Assembly (NCBI GenBank): GCA_039105265.1
Contig: JAPFFF010000010.1
Coordinates: 558,001-622,000, forward strand
Direction of reading: 5' to 3'
Origin: Tritrichomonas musculus
Lineage: Eukaryota; Parabasalia; Tritrichomonadida; Tritrichomonadidae
DNA length: 64,000 bases
The notes under the pieces are model-generated. The model searched no databases. It worked only from the letters and a program-made list of their open reading frames with translations, and was not told the DNA's origin. This document shows positions 61,932-64,000 of the stretch, one piece after another. A program made the translations under genes and the position numbers. Every line of letters starts with the position of its first letter. Positions within the stretch are counted from its first letter, which is position 1.

Positions 61932-64000
61932 TTAGTCTTCTTCATCACTAATTTTAATCATTATTGCTTTTCTCTGTCCTTGGTTCTTGTTTAAAACTTT
62001 GGGAATTGGCCTTATTCCTTTAAAAGTGATAAATTTGTTTTGTTGAAATGAGCCTCTTATTAGCATTTTTTTAAGAAATGGAGTTATTTTAATGTCATCA
62101 TATTCATATTCATCATAATAATCATATTCATTTTCATTTTCTGTTCTTTCTAGTTTATTTTTTCTTATCATTTCTTTTTTGGATGAAGTTGGTTTATTTT
62201 TAATATTATCTGCGTTTATATTCTTCTCTTTTTGGTTCTGATGAACTATTTGGTCATTGTGATTCTGACTCTTTTCCATTTTTTGTATTTTCTTGTTTAA
62301 CTCTAATATTTTTTGTTCTGATCGTTTTAGTTCTTCTCTCATTTGTTTTTCTTTAATATCTTTTTCTTTCATCTTTTTATCAAATGATTCTTTTTCATTT
62401 TCTAATAACCTTATTTTATCGATTAGTTTTTCTTTTTCTTCATTTTCAACAGTTATTTCAATTTCATCAAATTTTTCAATTTGAAGTTCAACTTTTTTTT
62501 CTAAAGAAATTTCTTTGTTTTTTCTATGTTTATGATGATGATGATGTTTCTTCTTTTGGTTTTTTTCCTCTATTTCTGTTTTATTTGCATCACTTTCATT
62601 TTCATCTACAGCATCTTCTTCAAATGAAAGCATTCTTTTTACATGTGATTTGATATTGCCAGCAATATCTTTATTATAGTCAATTGTTCCACTAATTTGC
62701 TTTTGTAAATTTATCATCAAACTTTTATCATTTGAAGATTCTTTGGATAAATGTCCATTAATAATGAAATATTTTTGGTAACCGATATAATCGCCTTCAA
62801 AATACTTTAATTCATAATATCCACTTTTTCTAACTGATATCGAATACTTTCTTTCTTTGATGTTTCTTCTATTTGTATCTTTTTCATAAATTAAATCAGG
62901 GAAAATTGTTTTCCCATTTGGATCACTTTTACATACGAAATTAATGTTTGGCTTTTTGTCACTAAAAACTGTAAAATAAAAATCATATTCATCATTTAAA
63001 ATTATCGTTGAGAAAGAAGGTTCAACTTGGAAAAAAGATTGACATCGAGGAAGGAAAGGTGCAAATGTGCGTTTTTTATGAAGACTATAAATTGGATATT
63101 CTAGTGAACTTTTAGTACCACTTACATCAAAGTAATAGTTTACACCATAACTGAAGTCTTTGCCATCATTTTTAAAATAAATATAAACTTCCCATCTTCC
63201 ATTTTTTGGAAAATCTATCCAAAGCCAATCTTCAACCAATCTTTCATTTGGATCATCATTATTTGATGTAAAATTAAAAGGAAGATCCAAAGTAACAAAT
63301 GTATCACAATCTTTATAAGGATCGTTTGACTTTCTTGTGAATGTTCCTTTTTGAATTTCGTATAAGTTCACCAAAAGAAGAGACCTTTTCAATTTTATAG
63401 CAAAACGAATTTGTGCCCTTCCATTGTCAACAGTAGATAATCCTTCAACAGGAGAAATTGGAATGAAGCCATTTTCTTCTTTTTCATGACCAGGAATACC
63501 TTTAAGTGATTCATTTCCATTTTCAACTTCGAAATAAACGTTGAAAAATAATTTTGAATCAATAAAAACTTCAAGTTTCCATGGTCCTGCTTTTGGAAAT
63601 GAAATAGACATTTTATAACGGCATCTTTTTTTATCTGGGAACAATGAATAACAATGATTGGGAACATCTTTGTCGATACAAGAAAAATAAACAAAATTAT
63701 TTCCTTGTTGATACCAAGTATTCCCCCTCAAATGATAGATCAATGAATGTAATTTACCACAAGGTTGAATATGACTAAAATGAAATTCATATTGGCCATT
63801 TTTAACATGGATAACTTGAGATGGATTTGATTCAAATGAGAGTTCTCGTTCTAATTCTGGTTTATTTAGTGAAATGAACTGTTCGTACGTAAATGAATAT
63901 GGAATTGATGATATTGAAAAATCTTCTGGATAATAAATTAAAAGTGCTTTCGAAAATGGAATAAGAAAGTAAGATTTATCATAATGAAAAATAAATTTAT
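61932..64000 (-). CDS. KY/transglutaminase-like protein, C-terminal part, 5' end beyond window
   Basis: The frame is open without a stop from 61932 to the right edge, so the start lies outside the window; the apparent start at 63743 is only a TTG. The first visible residues (KSYFLIPFSKALLIYYPEDF, NGQYEFHFSHIQPCG) resemble the segment that follows the catalytic His/Asp in KY-type transglutaminase-like proteins. Three Ig-like repeats follow (SISFPKAGPWKLEVFI; IDFPKNGRWEVYIYF; SVRKSGYYELKYF). The C-terminal 250 residues are a His/Lys-rich stretch and a long coiled coil (ENEEKEKLIDKIRLLENEK), then an acidic Tyr-rich segment. The catalytic Cys is outside the window. Probably a cytoskeleton-associated host protein; family call is moderate. 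Confidence 0.65.
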   Translation of the reverse strand, partial: KFIFHYDKSYFLIPFSKALLIYYPEDFSISSIPYSFTYEQFISLNKPELERELSFESNPSQVIHVKNGQYEFHFSHIQPCGKLHSLIYHLRGNTWYQQGNNFVYFSCIDKDVPNHCYSLFPDKKRCRYKMSISFPKAGPWKLEVFIDSKLFFNVYFEVENGNESLKGIPGHEKEENGFIPISPVEGLSTVDNGRAQIRFAIKLKRSLLLVNLYEIQKGTFTRKSNDPYKDCDTFVTLDLPFNFTSNNDDPNERLVEDWLWIDFPKNGRWEVYIYFKNDGKDFSYGVNYYFDVSGTKSSLEYPIYSLHKKRTFAPFLPRCQSFFQVEPSFSTIILNDEYDFYFTVFSDKKPNINFVCKSDPNGKTIFPDLIYEKDTNRRNIKERKYSISVRKSGYYELKYFEGDYIGYQKYFIINGHLSKESSNDKSLMINLQKQISGTIDYNKDIAGNIKSHVKRMLSFEEDAVDENESDANKTEIEEKNQKKKHHHHHKHRKNKEISLEKKVELQIEKFDEIEITVENEEKEKLIDKIRLLENEKESFDKKMKEKDIKEKQMREELKRSEQKILELNKKIQKMEKSQNHNDQIVHQNQKEKNINADNIKNKPTSSKKEMIRKNKLERTENENEYDYYDEYEYDDIKITPFLKKMLIRGSFQQNKFITFKGIRPIPKVLNKNQGQRKAIMIKISDEED

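Overview
The window is AT-rich eukaryotic DNA from what is most likely a trichomonad (Parabasalia; Tritrichomonas is my best guess). The reasons are intronless genes, short intergenic gaps, TCAYT/A-type initiator sequences just upstream of start codons (the Trichomonas Inr consensus), stop codons that run into TAAATAAA 3' signals, and neighbours typical of trichomonads (multi-kinase proteins, VIT/VWA proteins, RCC1 and KY-type proteins). The genus is an inference. All coordinates below use ATG starts; several reading frames are open further upstream only through TTG or GTG codons, which I did not accept.

Bases 1 to about 45,300 are one very large Maverick/Polinton-type integrated virus whose left end lies outside the window. 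Its hallmark genes are a retroviral-type integrase (1634-3022), an SF3 helicase (3730-5433), a protein-primed family B DNA polymerase with 3'-5' exonuclease motifs (10119-13856), an A32/FtsK-type packaging ATPase (31120-31983) and a tandem pair of capsid-like paralogues (26639-28462, 28494-30290). Next to the capsid genes lie a small beta-rich penton candidate, two fibre-like proteins of 1050 and 1333 residues, and a single 3793-codon gene (32560-43941) that fills about a quarter of the visible element. I found no adenovirus-type maturation protease.

The element is divided by function. The left part (1-14 kb) holds integration and replication genes on both strands among about a dozen small charged, helical or coiled-coil proteins. 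Eight copies of a CGGTTTTGACA box lie there, usually 19-26 nt before the start codon. The middle (14-18.4 kb) holds small lysine-rich, SAP-like DNA-binding proteins, read rightward. The right part (18.9-44 kb) holds virion structure and packaging genes, nearly all on the minus strand and without that box. Two other upstream motifs occur, AAAAAGTTCATTTTT and TCATCACATCA, the latter inside a 57-bp inverted repeat found near both ends. An eight-copy array of 11-bp repeats (6013-6097) next to the helicase is a candidate origin or binding array. Two genes (15673 and 18087) are broken by -1 shifts at A runs.

From about 45.3 kb onward is host chromosome: a 3-kb AT-rich gap with three related hairpins, a repeat-rich surface membrane protein (48294), a decayed RCC1-repeat gene (51735-52706), the fossil of a second integrase (about 52813-53340), a tRNA-Leu(UAA) gene (53581-53661, minus), a VIT-VWA protein carrying three ubiquitin-like domains (53933-56707), a protein with four tandem kinase domains (57388-61479), and the 3' part of a KY/transglutaminase-like gene running off the right edge (61932-64000).
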